64,000 nucleotides of DNA from Bin87 sp965261195. Lineage in GTDB: Bacteria; Chloroflexota; Dehalococcoidia; Lucifugimonadales; UBA3495. Under the pieces are notes generated by a model. It saw only the letters and a program-made list of their open reading frames with translations, did not search any database and had not been told where the DNA came from. A program made the position numbers and the translations under genes. Every line of letters starts with the position of its first letter. Position 1 is the first letter of the stretch. Location of the stretch: the NCBI GenBank assembly GCA_965261195.1, contig OZ253455.1, forward strand, positions 3,286,001-3,350,000. Reading direction: 5' to 3'. Positions 21,977-29,746 of this stretch are shown here, piece after piece.

Positions 21977-22665
21977 TTAGCCTAGCCATTTCAGTAGAAG
22001 GGCAAACGGAAGAGGAGTTCGTTAAAAACGTACTCGCAGTCCATTTGGAAACAAAGGGAGTAAAGGCGGAACCTATCCTAATCGACTATCATGGTGGTGA
22101 TATAACCATCGCGCGGCTTGCTTCGGACATGGCACATTGCTTGAGTCCACACTGGCGTTTTGACTTCGTGACGTCATTAGTAGATTTCTATGGGTTCCGC
22201 GACAAGTGTAGAGCAACATCCTGCGAGTTGGAAACGCTTATAGACGAAGTTGTCGGACGGAAGGCAGCTCTTGACTCGGCTTATCCGCGGGTATTCTCAT
22301 ACGTGCAACAGTACGAGTTTGAAGGGTTGCTGTTCTCGGATGTACAATCTTTTGCTGACTTACTTGGTTTATCAAGCAGCACGGTGACTAAGATATCTCA
22401 AATCCGTGCGCAATTCCCGTCGCCCGAGGACATTAATGACAGCCCAATCACGGCGCCAAGCAAACGGATTGCGCAAGTAATACCCGGATATGACAAGTGC
22501 GGTTATGGCTATCTGGTGGCAGATCGGATAGGGTTGCATACCATCCGAGCCGAATGTCGTCGGTTCAACGATGGGTTACTCACATGGAATCATTGGGCGA
22601 TTCCGGCGGCCACTCATAACAGATTTAGAGGCCAGCCCGGTCCGGTAGAGCGCGCCCGTTGTTAG
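21973..22665 (+). CDS. DUF4276 (Toprim-like) partner of the ATPase
   Basis: 230-aa protein. SVEGQTEEEFV (Glu9, Glu13), SLVDFYGF with Asp71, and YEFEGLLFSD (Glu115, Glu117) are the acidic blocks of DUF4276, which looks Toprim-like and may be the nuclease module for the ATPase upstream. The last 30 or so residues do not look like the family: reading the other frame from about 22573 gives WVTHMESLGDSGGHS and a stop at 22617-22619, which resembles the expected FNxWxxxLExL end. A one-base loss near 22572-22573 therefore probably changed the tail. The conserved core is untouched. Several lines are visibly AT-richer than neighbouring genes. Confidence 0.8.
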   Translation: MISLAISVEGQTEEEFVKNVLAVHLETKGVKAEPILIDYHGGDITIARLASDMAHCLSPHWRFDFVTSLVDFYGFRDKCRATSCELETLIDEVVGRKAALDSAYPRVFSYVQQYEFEGLLFSDVQSFADLLGLSSSTVTKISQIRAQFPSPEDINDSPITAPSKRIAQVIPGYDKCGYGYLVADRIGLHTIRAECRRFNDGLLTWNHWAIPAATHNRFRGQPGPVERARC

Positions 22666-22674
22666 TGCTAAAAT
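22666..22674 (+). promoter_or_regulatory. extended -10 promoter for threonine aldolase
   Basis: TGCTAAAAT, identical to the boxes at 10233-10241 and 49731-49739, lies 49 bases before the ltaE ATG. There is no obvious -35 box; it lies at the end of the DUF4276 frame. Confidence 0.5.
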
Positions 22675-22722
22675 GGCACGAAACCGCCGCCATTCTGCGG
22701 CCCACGCCCTCCCGGAGGCTCT

Positions 22723-23781
22723 ATGGATTTGATTGACTTGCGTAGCGATACCGTTACCCAACCCACCGACGAAATGCGCCGTGCGATGGGCGCCGCTGAA
22801 GTTGGCGATGATGTGTTTGGCGAAGACCCGACGATAAACGCCTTGCAGGAGCGGGCCGCCGCGTTGTTGGGGCAGGAAGCGGGCTTGCTCACCGCCAGCG
22901 GCACCATGAGCAACTTGATTGCCGCCCTGGCGTGGTGCAGCCGCGGCGACGAGATGATTATGGGTCAGGAAGCCCATATGTTCTGGAACGAATCCGCCGG
23001 GCCGACCGCCTTGGCGGGCGCGCAAATCCGGCTGGTGCCCAACGATGCCAACGGTCGGATTGCCGCGAGCGACGTGGCTGCCGCCATCCGGGACAGCTCC
23101 AACATCCATGTGCCGGCGACGACGCTGGTTTGTCTGGAAAATACGCACAACCGGTGCAGCGGCGGAGTTATGACGCCGCAGGATACCAGGGAAGTGGTGG
23201 AGGTGGCCCACGCCGCCGGCGCAGCGGTGCACCTGGACGGGGCCCGCATCTTCAACGCCGCGGTTGCCTTGGAGGTGCCGGCCGCCGAGCTGACGCGGGA
23301 TGTTGACGACGTGAGTTTCTGCCTTTCCAAGGCATTGTCCTGCCCGGTGGGCTCGGTGCTGTGCGGCTCCGAGGAATTCATTGGCAAGGCGCGCAAGTGG
23401 CGCAAGATGGTCGGCGGCGGGATGCGTCAGGCGGGGGTGCTGGCGGCGGCAGGCCTGGTGGCGCTGGACTCGATGGTCGAACGCCTGGCCGATGACCACG
23501 CCAACGCCCGACGGCTGGCGGCGGGCCTGGCCAATATCGACGGCCTGACGGTTGATCAGGATGGCATACAGACCAACATCGTGATTTTCGAGGTGGACCG
23601 GGACCAGGTGGGAGACGCCAGAGCGGTCATCGCCGCGCTGCGGGAGGATGGAGTGCTGGTGAGTCACAGCCGCGACCAGGCCCTGCGGATGGTAACCCAC
23701 CGGCACATCACGTCAACAGATGTTGATGAGGCGTTGTCTCGCGTGAACGGAACCGTCCGGCGGCTGGCAACGTCCGTTTAA
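22723..23781 (+). CDS. ltaE: low-specificity L-threonine aldolase
   Basis: PLP enzyme splitting threonine/allo-threonine to glycine and acetaldehyde, 352 aa. DLIDLRSDTVTQPT at the N-terminus, GEDPTINALQ, the TASGTMSN cofactor loop, ENTHNRCSGG, HLDGARIFNAAVAL (the Asp that pairs with the pyridine nitrogen) and SFCLSKALSCPVGS with the PLP Lys203 are all present, in the right order. GGAGG lies about 9 bases before the ATG (22711-22715). The stop codon sits inside a short CCGTTTAAACGG palindrome. Amino-acid breakdown fits the peptide importer and amino-acid dehydrogenase at the other end of the window. Confidence 0.93.
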   Translation: MDLIDLRSDTVTQPTDEMRRAMGAAEVGDDVFGEDPTINALQERAAALLGQEAGLLTASGTMSNLIAALAWCSRGDEMIMGQEAHMFWNESAGPTALAGAQIRLVPNDANGRIAASDVAAAIRDSSNIHVPATTLVCLENTHNRCSGGVMTPQDTREVVEVAHAAGAAVHLDGARIFNAAVALEVPAAELTRDVDDVSFCLSKALSCPVGSVLCGSEEFIGKARKWRKMVGGGMRQAGVLAAAGLVALDSMVERLADDHANARRLAAGLANIDGLTVDQDGIQTNIVIFEVDRDQVGDARAVIAALREDGVLVSHSRDQALRMVTHRHITSTDVDEALSRVNGTVRRLATSV

Positions 23782-23818
23782 ACGGGAGAAACTCTTCCAA
23801 TCCCCGATGTCGTAAATT

Positions 23819-24649
23819 TCAACCGCTCGTCTGGGAAGTGCCTGCGCTGGCTTTGGCCTGCTCCTTGAGCTTATTGCGGACGTAGCGCTTTTCGGATTCT
23901 GTCAGGGCTCTTTTAATCTTTCCCCCGCCCGTACCCAACAATTGCCCATCGTACTGGCGAGGTATCCCATCGTTAGGCTGGAGTGCAGCGATGATGTTCA
24001 AGTCGTCTGCACTCAGGGACGCAAAGAAATCTTCGACCGCCTCTTCCAAAAGTGCTATTTCTTCGCTACTTATAGAAACAGGGAGCGTACCGCCACCAGT
24101 CCATTGAATATTTAGAGATTTGAACTCCAAAATCTTTTCAATGTCCATTTTGCTCCACTCGGAGGTCGTATCGGCCTCTTGCATGAGGAGATCGGATTGA
24201 TTCCCTCGGCTTGGTTCGATACCGATCAAGTGGACACGGACGCCAAAACTCTGTGCAATTTGCACACCTATCCTGAGGTCATCGTCTCCTCCAAGCAAAA
24301 CCGCATCCGAGATGGCGTGATTGCGTGCCAACTCGATGAGGTCAGTAACGATCAGCGAGTCAACGCCCTTCTGACGTCCGCCACGTACCATCCCCAAGCG
24401 TAACTTCACATCATCCATATACGCCAACTGTTCTTGTACGTTGGAGGGTTGCCCACCCCGCATACCGTCATACCAATATATTCGGAGCAAGGTAGCGTTT
24501 CCCGTCCGTTCGGCGGCAGTTGCTCGTAATTTGGAGATAGTTCCGGCTAAGTGTAATTCACAGTCTTCCCGGTTCTGATCCGACCCAGTGAGAGCAGTGG
24601 ATCCCGCCTTATACAAGTAGCCGGCATCAACGAGAGTTGCTACGCGCAT
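23819..24649 (-). CDS. NYN-domain protein with C-terminal extension
   Basis: 276-aa protein. An N-terminal NYN (PIN-like) domain shows Asp8 in TLVDAGYLY, Asp97 and Asp103 in QKGVDSLIVTDLIELA, and GGDDDLRIGVQIAQ (Asp122-124), the metal-binding pattern of this RNase group. After about residue 165 a second region (EEIALLEEAVEDFFASL, then a basic C-terminus with ESEKRYVRNKLKEQAK) looks helical and may bind nucleic acid. It is convergent with ltaE, near the ATPase/DUF4276 pair, and less GC-rich than its neighbours. Proteins of this layout are often found near mobile or defence genes; a direct link to the ATPase pair is a guess. Confidence 0.8.
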   Translation of the reverse strand: MRVATLVDAGYLYKAGSTALTGSDQNREDCELHLAGTISKLRATAAERTGNATLLRIYWYDGMRGGQPSNVQEQLAYMDDVKLRLGMVRGGRQKGVDSLIVTDLIELARNHAISDAVLLGGDDDLRIGVQIAQSFGVRVHLIGIEPSRGNQSDLLMQEADTTSEWSKMDIEKILEFKSLNIQWTGGGTLPVSISSEEIALLEEAVEDFFASLSADDLNIIAALQPNDGIPRQYDGQLLGTGGGKIKRALTESEKRYVRNKLKEQAKASAGTSQTSG

Positions 24650-24807
24650 AGCCCCCTGTGGGCAGAATATTGGAGGCCCCGCAGGGCCCCCTATCTAAAT
24701 CCACGCTCCAACCTATTTACTATTCCGGGAGTCGATGGACGTCATCATATTACCAATTGGTCAGAATGCTGTCAAGCGAAATCGGCATCGCCAAATCGCA
24801 GTCGGCG

Positions 24808-24836
24808 TTGACAACTGACATTGCAGTTCTTACGAT
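24808..24836 (+). promoter_or_regulatory. promoter, TTGACA-17-TACGAT
   Basis: TTGACA at 24808-24813 and TACGAT at 24831-24836 are 17 bases apart and end 27 bases before the ATG of the isochorismatase-fold gene. GAGG (24854-24857) supplies the ribosome site. The remaining upstream gap (24650-24807) shows nothing else. Confidence 0.7.
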
Positions 24837-24863
24837 AACCACATTCCCGTAACGAGGCTCATC

Positions 24864-25454
24864 ATGCCCGACTTAACCATTGACCGGAGTACCACCGCGT
24901 TGTTGATCGCGGATTTCTACGCCGACGCGATGGGCACATTGCCCCATGCCGTCGAGCGGGGCGTGGTGCAACGCACGGTGGAATTGCAGGCCGCGGCCCG
25001 CGCCGCCGGGTTGATGGTATGCTATTGTGCCACGGTGTTTCGGCCCGGTTATCCGGAGATCAGCGAGCGCAACAAGACGTTCAGTGTACGGAAAGCATCG
25101 GGTCAACCGGCCGTTTTTGACCCGTTGGAGGTAATCCATCCTGAGGTGCGCCCGCGCGACGGCGAAGTGGTGGTCGGTAAGCATCGGGTCAACGCGTTGT
25201 TTGGCACCGGGCTGGATGTCGCGCTCACCGGCAACAACATCAATACCATCATCTTGTTGGGGTATGCCACCAGCGGCGTCGTGCTTTCCACCACCAGGTA
25301 CGCATCGGACCGGGATTACCGGCTGTACATCGTGGCCGATTGTTGCGCCGATAGCGATCCTGAGGTGCACGACTTTCTGATTGGCCGGATACTGAACCGG
25401 CAGGCAGACATCGTTACGGCCGACGAAGCGATCGCCGCCATACAGGCGGCCTGA
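24864..25454 (+). CDS. isochorismatase-fold protein without the catalytic Cys
   Basis: 196-aa cysteine-hydrolase superfamily protein. TALLIADFYADAM gives the Asp17 of the triad and EVVVGKHRVNALFGTGLD gives Lys106. The third block, usually GVATDVCVLAT, reads GYATSGVVLSTTRYASDRDY, with Val139 where the nucleophilic Cys should be. VADCCADSDPEVHDFL follows as in the TSGVVLST subgroup, which I recall as a recurring variant. Without the Cys the usual hydrolase mechanism is not possible; it may bind a ligand or use another residue. The fold assignment is strong, the function unknown. Confidence 0.85.
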   Translation: MPDLTIDRSTTALLIADFYADAMGTLPHAVERGVVQRTVELQAAARAAGLMVCYCATVFRPGYPEISERNKTFSVRKASGQPAVFDPLEVIHPEVRPRDGEVVVGKHRVNALFGTGLDVALTGNNINTIILLGYATSGVVLSTTRYASDRDYRLYIVADCCADSDPEVHDFLIGRILNRQADIVTADEAIAAIQAA

Positions 25455-25517
25455 CGTCCTTGTGTATAAGGTCGCTGGCCGCGTTGTGGCCGGCGGCGGG
25501 GTCGCAGAGCACACCAA

Positions 25518-26447
25518 ATGTTTCGGCGTTCAGCTACTCCCGGGGCAGATGTAACGGTTGAAGTCGCCGGCAGAGCGTTGTACGCCGGTTATGCGGTGGA
25601 GGCCGAGGTAATCGTAATACCGCGCCGACCATTGCAGGTAACCACGGGGTGGGCGCGGCTGGCGCAGACGGAATTGTTGCGGGTCGATTCCGCTCGGGAT
25701 GCTTTTCCCCAGATGATGCAGTCGCGGAGGCGCGCGCTTCCCCTGCCGCCGGAGCCGAAGAGCGTCAGTTATGCGTTTGCGGAGAACGTGTCGATGGAGC
25801 CGGGGATTGAGTACCGGTACCCGGTGCAGTTGCGGTTGCCGGCGGCGGCGCCCCCAACCGTGAAATGCAAACACGCCCACATCACGTGGGAACTCTCGGC
25901 GCATATCGAAACCCGGGCCGACTGGATGCCGGCCGGCGACGGATTGCTGGCTGATCTGACCCAGGTGCGGGTCGGTCAGTGCGCCCAGGAGTTGGTGGTG
26001 TTCGCTCATCCCAGCGCCGCAGCCGTGGGCGGCGAAGAGTTGCCGGCTCACCCCAGCGCCGCCCGCCAGCATCGACACGTCCGAATGGCGCTGGAACTGG
26101 AAACCGGGTTGGTATCCAACGGCGGTATGGTGGCCGGCTCGCTGTCGGTGCAACCGCAGGCCTCATTCGGAGCCACTGAGCTGCGCGTGGAACTGATGCG
26201 CTGGGAGCGGAGCGGCAACAAGCAGGCCAGAGTCATTGAGGACCGGGAGGTACTACAGCGGCCGGCAACGCTGGTGGGCGGAGAATCCACCGAATGGGCG
26301 TTCAAGCTGCGGGTGCCGGAGCGGTTGATGCCGTCAGTGCTGGCGCAGCATAGCTTCGTCGGGTGGCAAGTCAGGGCGGTAATCGCCCGCAGATTCAGGC
26401 CCGACCTGAATGTAACCCAGCTGATTCAGGTGTACACGTCCCCCTGA
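25518..26447 (+). CDS. arrestin-like beta-sandwich protein
   Basis: 309-aa protein with no membrane segment or signal peptide. It appears to be two beta-sandwich lobes: residues 10-150, ending AHITWELSAHIETRADW, and residues 190-309, ending HSFVGWQVRAVIARRF. The alternating pattern, the WAFKLRVPERLMPS stretch and the closing WxVRAxxxRxFRPD are like arrestin-fold proteins such as bacterial Spo0M relatives. No catalytic motif is seen. The family call is by pattern only. It lies between the isochorismatase-fold gene (same strand, 63-base gap) and rarA (convergent). Confidence 0.5.
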   Translation: MFRRSATPGADVTVEVAGRALYAGYAVEAEVIVIPRRPLQVTTGWARLAQTELLRVDSARDAFPQMMQSRRRALPLPPEPKSVSYAFAENVSMEPGIEYRYPVQLRLPAAAPPTVKCKHAHITWELSAHIETRADWMPAGDGLLADLTQVRVGQCAQELVVFAHPSAAAVGGEELPAHPSAARQHRHVRMALELETGLVSNGGMVAGSLSVQPQASFGATELRVELMRWERSGNKQARVIEDREVLQRPATLVGGESTEWAFKLRVPERLMPSVLAQHSFVGWQVRAVIARRFRPDLNVTQLIQVYTSP

Positions 26448-26481
26448 ACTCGCTCTGAACTCGCTTGGCCCGTCAGCAATG

Positions 26482-27825
26482 CTACCGTTTCCCCCACCAG
26501 CGCCGCAGGCGTTCGGCGATTGCGGCCTCTGAACCCTGGTCGGACGGTTCGTAGTAGCGGCGGTCTGACAAGTTGTCGGGCAGGTATTGCTGGGCTGCAA
26601 AGTGTCCTTCGTAGTCGTGGCTGTACTTGTAGCCGGCGCCGTAACCGATGCCGCGCATCAGGCCGGTAACGGCGTTGCGGAGATGCAGGGGCACCGGCTC
26701 ATGGGGCAACTTGCGAACATCTTCAAATGCCCGTTCCAGGGCCAAGTAGGCGGCGTTGCTCTTCGGAGAGGTGGCAAGATACACCGTGGCTTCGGCGAGG
26801 GGGATGCGACCCTCCGGCAGTCCGATGAAATGCACCGCCTGCTGGGCGGCCACGGCCACGGGCAACGCTCCGGGGTTGGCGAGGCCGATGTCCTCGGCGG
26901 CCAGGATCACCAGCCGGCGGGCGATGAACAGGGGGTCTTCGCCGGCCTCCAGCATCCGGGCCAGCCAGTACAATGCGCCGTCGGGCGATGAACCACGCAC
27001 CGACTTGATGAAAGCCGAGATGGTGTCGTAGTGGCTGTCGCCCGCCTTGTCGTATTGCGGCGTGCGGCGCTGCAAGGCATCGGAGATGGTTGCCATGCTG
27101 ATGACGCGCTGGCCGTTGGCGTCGGGTTCGGTGGCGAGGGTGGCCATCTCCAGAGCGTTCAGGGCGACACGGGCGTCGCCGTTGGCGATGTTGACCAGGT
27201 GAGCCAGCGCCTCGGTATCCAGAGAAGGCTGTAACCCACCTAATCCGCGCCGGTCGTCAGACAGCGCCCGTCGGATAATGTCGGCAACCTGCTCTGCTTC
27301 CAGCGCGTGGAGGGTGAATACCCGGCACCGGGAGAGCAGCGGCGCGTTGACCTCGAAGGACGGGTTCTCGGTGGTTGCGCCGATGAAGGTGATGGTGCCG
27401 TCTTCGACGTGGGGGAGAATGACGTCCTGCTGGGCCTTGTTGAAACGGTGGATTTCATCGACGAACAGGATGGTGGGCTGCTGGTACAACGCGCTGCGCT
27501 CACGGGCGTCCGTCACCGACCGGCGCAGGTCGGCAACGCCGGAAGACACCGCGCTGACGGGTTCGAAATGGGCGCGCGTAACGGTGGCAATCAGCCTGGC
27601 CAGGGTCGTTTTGCCGGAGCCGGGCGGCCCCCATAACAAGATGGACGGCACTCGGTCGGCGGAAATGGCGCGCCGCAGCACCCGGTCTGCGCCGAGGATG
27701 TGCTGCTGCCCGACAAACTCATCGAAGGAGGCGGGGCGCATCCGCTCCGCCAACGGCGCAGTGTCCAGGGCGTGGGCCAGCCGGTCGTGCTCGAACAGCG
27801 AGCCGGACTCTTGCCGGGCGGTCAT
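26482..27825 (-). CDS. rarA: replication-associated recombination ATPase RarA/MgsA
   Basis: 447-aa AAA+ clamp-loader-like ATPase that acts at stalled replication forks. RMRPASFDEFVGQQHILG begins the fold, Walker A is GPPGSGKTT, Walker B is ILFVDEIHRF, sensor 1 is FIGATTENPSFEVN with a following arginine finger (SRCRVF). The C-terminal tetramerisation part has DGALYWLARMLEAGEDPLFIARR and YKYSHDYEGHFAAQQYLPD, both highly typical. The start at 27825 gives a normal length. It lies 58 bases downstream of the LLM gene and may share its message. Confidence 0.96.
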   Translation of the reverse strand: MTARQESGSLFEHDRLAHALDTAPLAERMRPASFDEFVGQQHILGADRVLRRAISADRVPSILLWGPPGSGKTTLARLIATVTRAHFEPVSAVSSGVADLRRSVTDARERSALYQQPTILFVDEIHRFNKAQQDVILPHVEDGTITFIGATTENPSFEVNAPLLSRCRVFTLHALEAEQVADIIRRALSDDRRGLGGLQPSLDTEALAHLVNIANGDARVALNALEMATLATEPDANGQRVISMATISDALQRRTPQYDKAGDSHYDTISAFIKSVRGSSPDGALYWLARMLEAGEDPLFIARRLVILAAEDIGLANPGALPVAVAAQQAVHFIGLPEGRIPLAEATVYLATSPKSNAAYLALERAFEDVRKLPHEPVPLHLRNAVTGLMRGIGYGAGYKYSHDYEGHFAAQQYLPDNLSDRRYYEPSDQGSEAAIAERLRRWWGKR

Positions 27826-27883
27826 CGGGATGCACTGTGCAGAGGTTGGCCGGGCGGGGCTTGGTCAGAGTGGCGGGGCGTTG

Positions 27884-28969
27884 CTAGGAGGCTCCGTTGT
27901 AGGAGGCTCCGTTGTGGGAGGCTCCGTTGTGGGAGGCTCCGTTGTGGGAGGCTCCGTTGCGGAAATGGGGCATCACCTCTGCGGCGAACAGCTGCATTGA
28001 CCGAGCCACTTCCTCGTTGGTAAGTATGCCGCCGATGTTGAACCAGCACATGAACTCCTGGGCGTTGTAGCGCTCGTGGAACCATTCCAGCCGTTCGATG
28101 ACCTGCTGCGGCGTGCCGATGGCGCCTAATTCGCCGTAGATGTCATCGTAAGTTAGCTGGCTGGCGCGGGACGAACCGCGGGAGTTATTCTGCATACTGC
28201 GCAGTGTGCCCAGGTAGTTGTTGACGGTCGGCGCAAAGTTGGCCCTGGCTGATTCCGGCGTTTCGCCGACGTGAACCGGCACGTTGACCACTACCTTGAC
28301 GGCGGACGGGTCGTGGCCGTGTTCGGCGAGGGCTTCCCGGTAGACGGCCAGGCCGTTGCCGACGCCCTCTACCGTCACAATCATTGGGGTTACCAGGATG
28401 TTGTGGCCGAGGCTGCCCACCAGCGGGAAGGTGTCGGCGCCGTTGGAGGCGATGTAGACCGGCGGGTGGGGCTGCTGGATGGGCCGGGGTTCAAGACGTA
28501 CACCTTCCGCCTGATAGAACTGGCCGTGGTAATCCAGCTGTTCATCGGTCCAGGCTCGGAGCGCCATTTCCAGTCCTTCCACGAACCGGTCGTTGCGCTC
28601 CTCGATGGGGATGCCGTAGCCGCGATAGTGATTGGGGTTGGAGCCGCGCCCGATGCCGAAAACGGCTCGCCCGCCGGATAGCACATCCAGGGTGGCCACC
28701 TCTTCGGCGATGCGCAGCGGATGGTGCAGGGGCAGCAGGTTTACCGCAGTGCCCAGCATGATCCGGCGGGTGGTTTGCGACAAGGCCGATGCGACCATTA
28801 ACGGCGCTGGCATTACGGAGAAGCGGCGGGCAAAGTGCAGTTCGGCCAGCCAGGCCATATCGTAGCCAAGTACGTCGGCGAGTTGCACCTGCGACAAAAC
28901 GTCGGCGAACCGGTCAGCCGGAGTCTGGTCTTCGGCGCAGGGCATTTGATAAAAAACTCCGAACTGCAT
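27884..28969 (-). CDS. LLM-class flavin/F420-dependent oxidoreductase with repeat tail
   Basis: 361-aa luciferase-like monooxygenase TIM barrel. MQFGVFYQMP starts the barrel; YDMAWLAELHF, TAVNLLPLHHPLRIAEEVATLDVLSGGR and FGIGRGSNPNHYRGY are the family flavin-site blocks. Substrate unknown; it may be an FMN monooxygenase or an F420 enzyme. The last 25 residues are repeats of the five-residue unit NGASH/NGASY, encoded by a 15-bp minisatellite, and should be disordered. A second LLM gene (34577-35701) has no such tail; both end their barrel in EVMPHF/EVMPHY, which shows the repeats are an add-on after the natural end. Confidence 0.9.
   Translation of the reverse strand: MQFGVFYQMPCAEDQTPADRFADVLSQVQLADVLGYDMAWLAELHFARRFSVMPAPLMVASALSQTTRRIMLGTAVNLLPLHHPLRIAEEVATLDVLSGGRAVFGIGRGSNPNHYRGYGIPIEERNDRFVEGLEMALRAWTDEQLDYHGQFYQAEGVRLEPRPIQQPHPPVYIASNGADTFPLVGSLGHNILVTPMIVTVEGVGNGLAVYREALAEHGHDPSAVKVVVNVPVHVGETPESARANFAPTVNNYLGTLRSMQNNSRGSSRASQLTYDDIYGELGAIGTPQQVIERLEWFHERYNAQEFMCWFNIGGILTNEEVARSMQLFAAEVMPHFRNGASHNGASHNGASHNGASYNGAS
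27887..27961. repeat. 15-bp minisatellite, five copies
   Basis: Five head-to-tail copies of GGAGGCTCCGTTGTG with changes only in the last two bases of the first and last copies. It lies in frame at the 3' end of the LLM gene, just before its stop, so copy-number change would lengthen or shorten the protein tail by five residues without a frameshift. Confidence 0.95.
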
Positions 28970-28998
28970 ATTCAGTCACTCCCGGCCGGTCGGTATGC

Positions 28999-29319
28999 TT
29001 ATGCCTCGTTATTGGGTGCGCTTCCGGGCGGCGGTTCGTCAAAGGGTTCGCCTTGTTCCCACGCTTGCGCGCGTCGCCTGTTCCACTCCGTCCAACGCTT
29101 GTTGGCTCTTTGCTCACCTTCTTCAATGCCTTCTGCTCTGGCCTTGCGGCGGGTTCGTTTTTCCCATATGCCGGCGAGTACCATTCTTACCACCTCCATA
29201 AGCGGCCAGGTCGCTGCCAGTGCCCAGGCCACGATTGAACTGCCATAGTCAAAGACCCGTTCGGTGACCAGTTGCCATGTTTCCGGTTTGTGATTGTGGG
29301 TAGTCAGCAGTACGTCAAT
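28999..29319 (-). pseudogene. 5'-truncated copy of the small membrane protein gene
   Basis: Reads IDVLLTTHNHKPETWQLVTERV, then a membrane helix (SIVAWALAATWPLMEVVRMVLAGIW), a charged tail and GEPFDEPPPGS before the stop. It matches the protein of the intact upstream copy from about residue 41, but the first 40 residues and the start codon are missing because the 298-bp tandem duplication begins inside the gene. The reading frame continues upstream only through antisense-like noise up to about 29424. It might still be translated by coupling with the upstream stop, but a remnant is more likely. Confidence 0.6.
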
Positions 29320-29617
29320 TTCCGGGCGGCGGTTCGTCGAAAGGTTCGCCCCGTTCCTCAGCTCGTTGTCGGCGCTCGTTCCACACCAACCAGAGCCGCT
29401 GATTTTCCTCACGGCCCTCCTCACGGCCCTCCTCGTGGGCGCGACGGCGGATTCGTTTTTCCCATAAGCCGGCGAGTACCATTCTTAACGCCTCCATAAG
29501 CGGCCAGGTCGCTGCCATCGCCCAGGCCACGATTGAACTGCCATCGTCAAATACGCGTTCGGCGGTCAGCTGCCATGTTTCCGGTTCGTGATTGTGGGTA
29601 ATCAGCAGTACGTCAAT
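29022..29617. repeat. 298-bp tandem duplication
   Basis: Copy A is 29022-29319 and copy B 29320-29617. Long stretches are nearly identical, for example around CATAAGCGGCCAGGTCGCTG in both, with scattered substitutions and small indels. The unit is 298 bp, not a multiple of three, so the second gene copy is in a different frame from the first. The end of one copy abuts the beginning of the next directly, as expected for unequal exchange or slippage. Confidence 0.85.
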
Positions 29618-29737
29618 CGTGATCGATAATGCTATGGCAACGAAGAATGTCGCAAACGCTTGTCCAACACGGTGCGCCGGGATGCTCGGTATGCCAACCC
29701 ACACCGTCCGGCCATGCTCCTCTTCCTCTTGCGCCAT
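29315..29737 (-). CDS. small two-helix membrane protein
   Basis: 140-aa protein of unknown function. Residues about 24-45 (GQAFATFFVAIALSITIDVLLI) and 67-90 (SSIVAWAMAATWPLMEALRMVLAG) are likely membrane helices with a short loop HNHEPETWQLTAERV between; a long Arg/Glu-rich tail (EEGREEGREENQRLW) follows and should be cytoplasmic and helical. No family recognised. It begins 9 bases before the acyl-CoA carboxylase stop on the same strand, so it is probably cotranscribed with it. The downstream truncated copy comes from a 298-bp duplication. Confidence 0.65.
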   Translation of the reverse strand: MAQEEEEHGRTVWVGIPSIPAHRVGQAFATFFVAIALSITIDVLLITHNHEPETWQLTAERVFDDGSSIVAWAMAATWPLMEALRMVLAGLWEKRIRRRAHEEGREEGREENQRLWLVWNERRQRAEERGEPFDEPPPGN

Positions 29738-29746
29738 ATACCAGTA

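Noticed and set aside
27887..27961. CRISPR array
   Set aside because: Repeats are head-to-tail without spacers, only 15 bp, and lie inside a coding frame.
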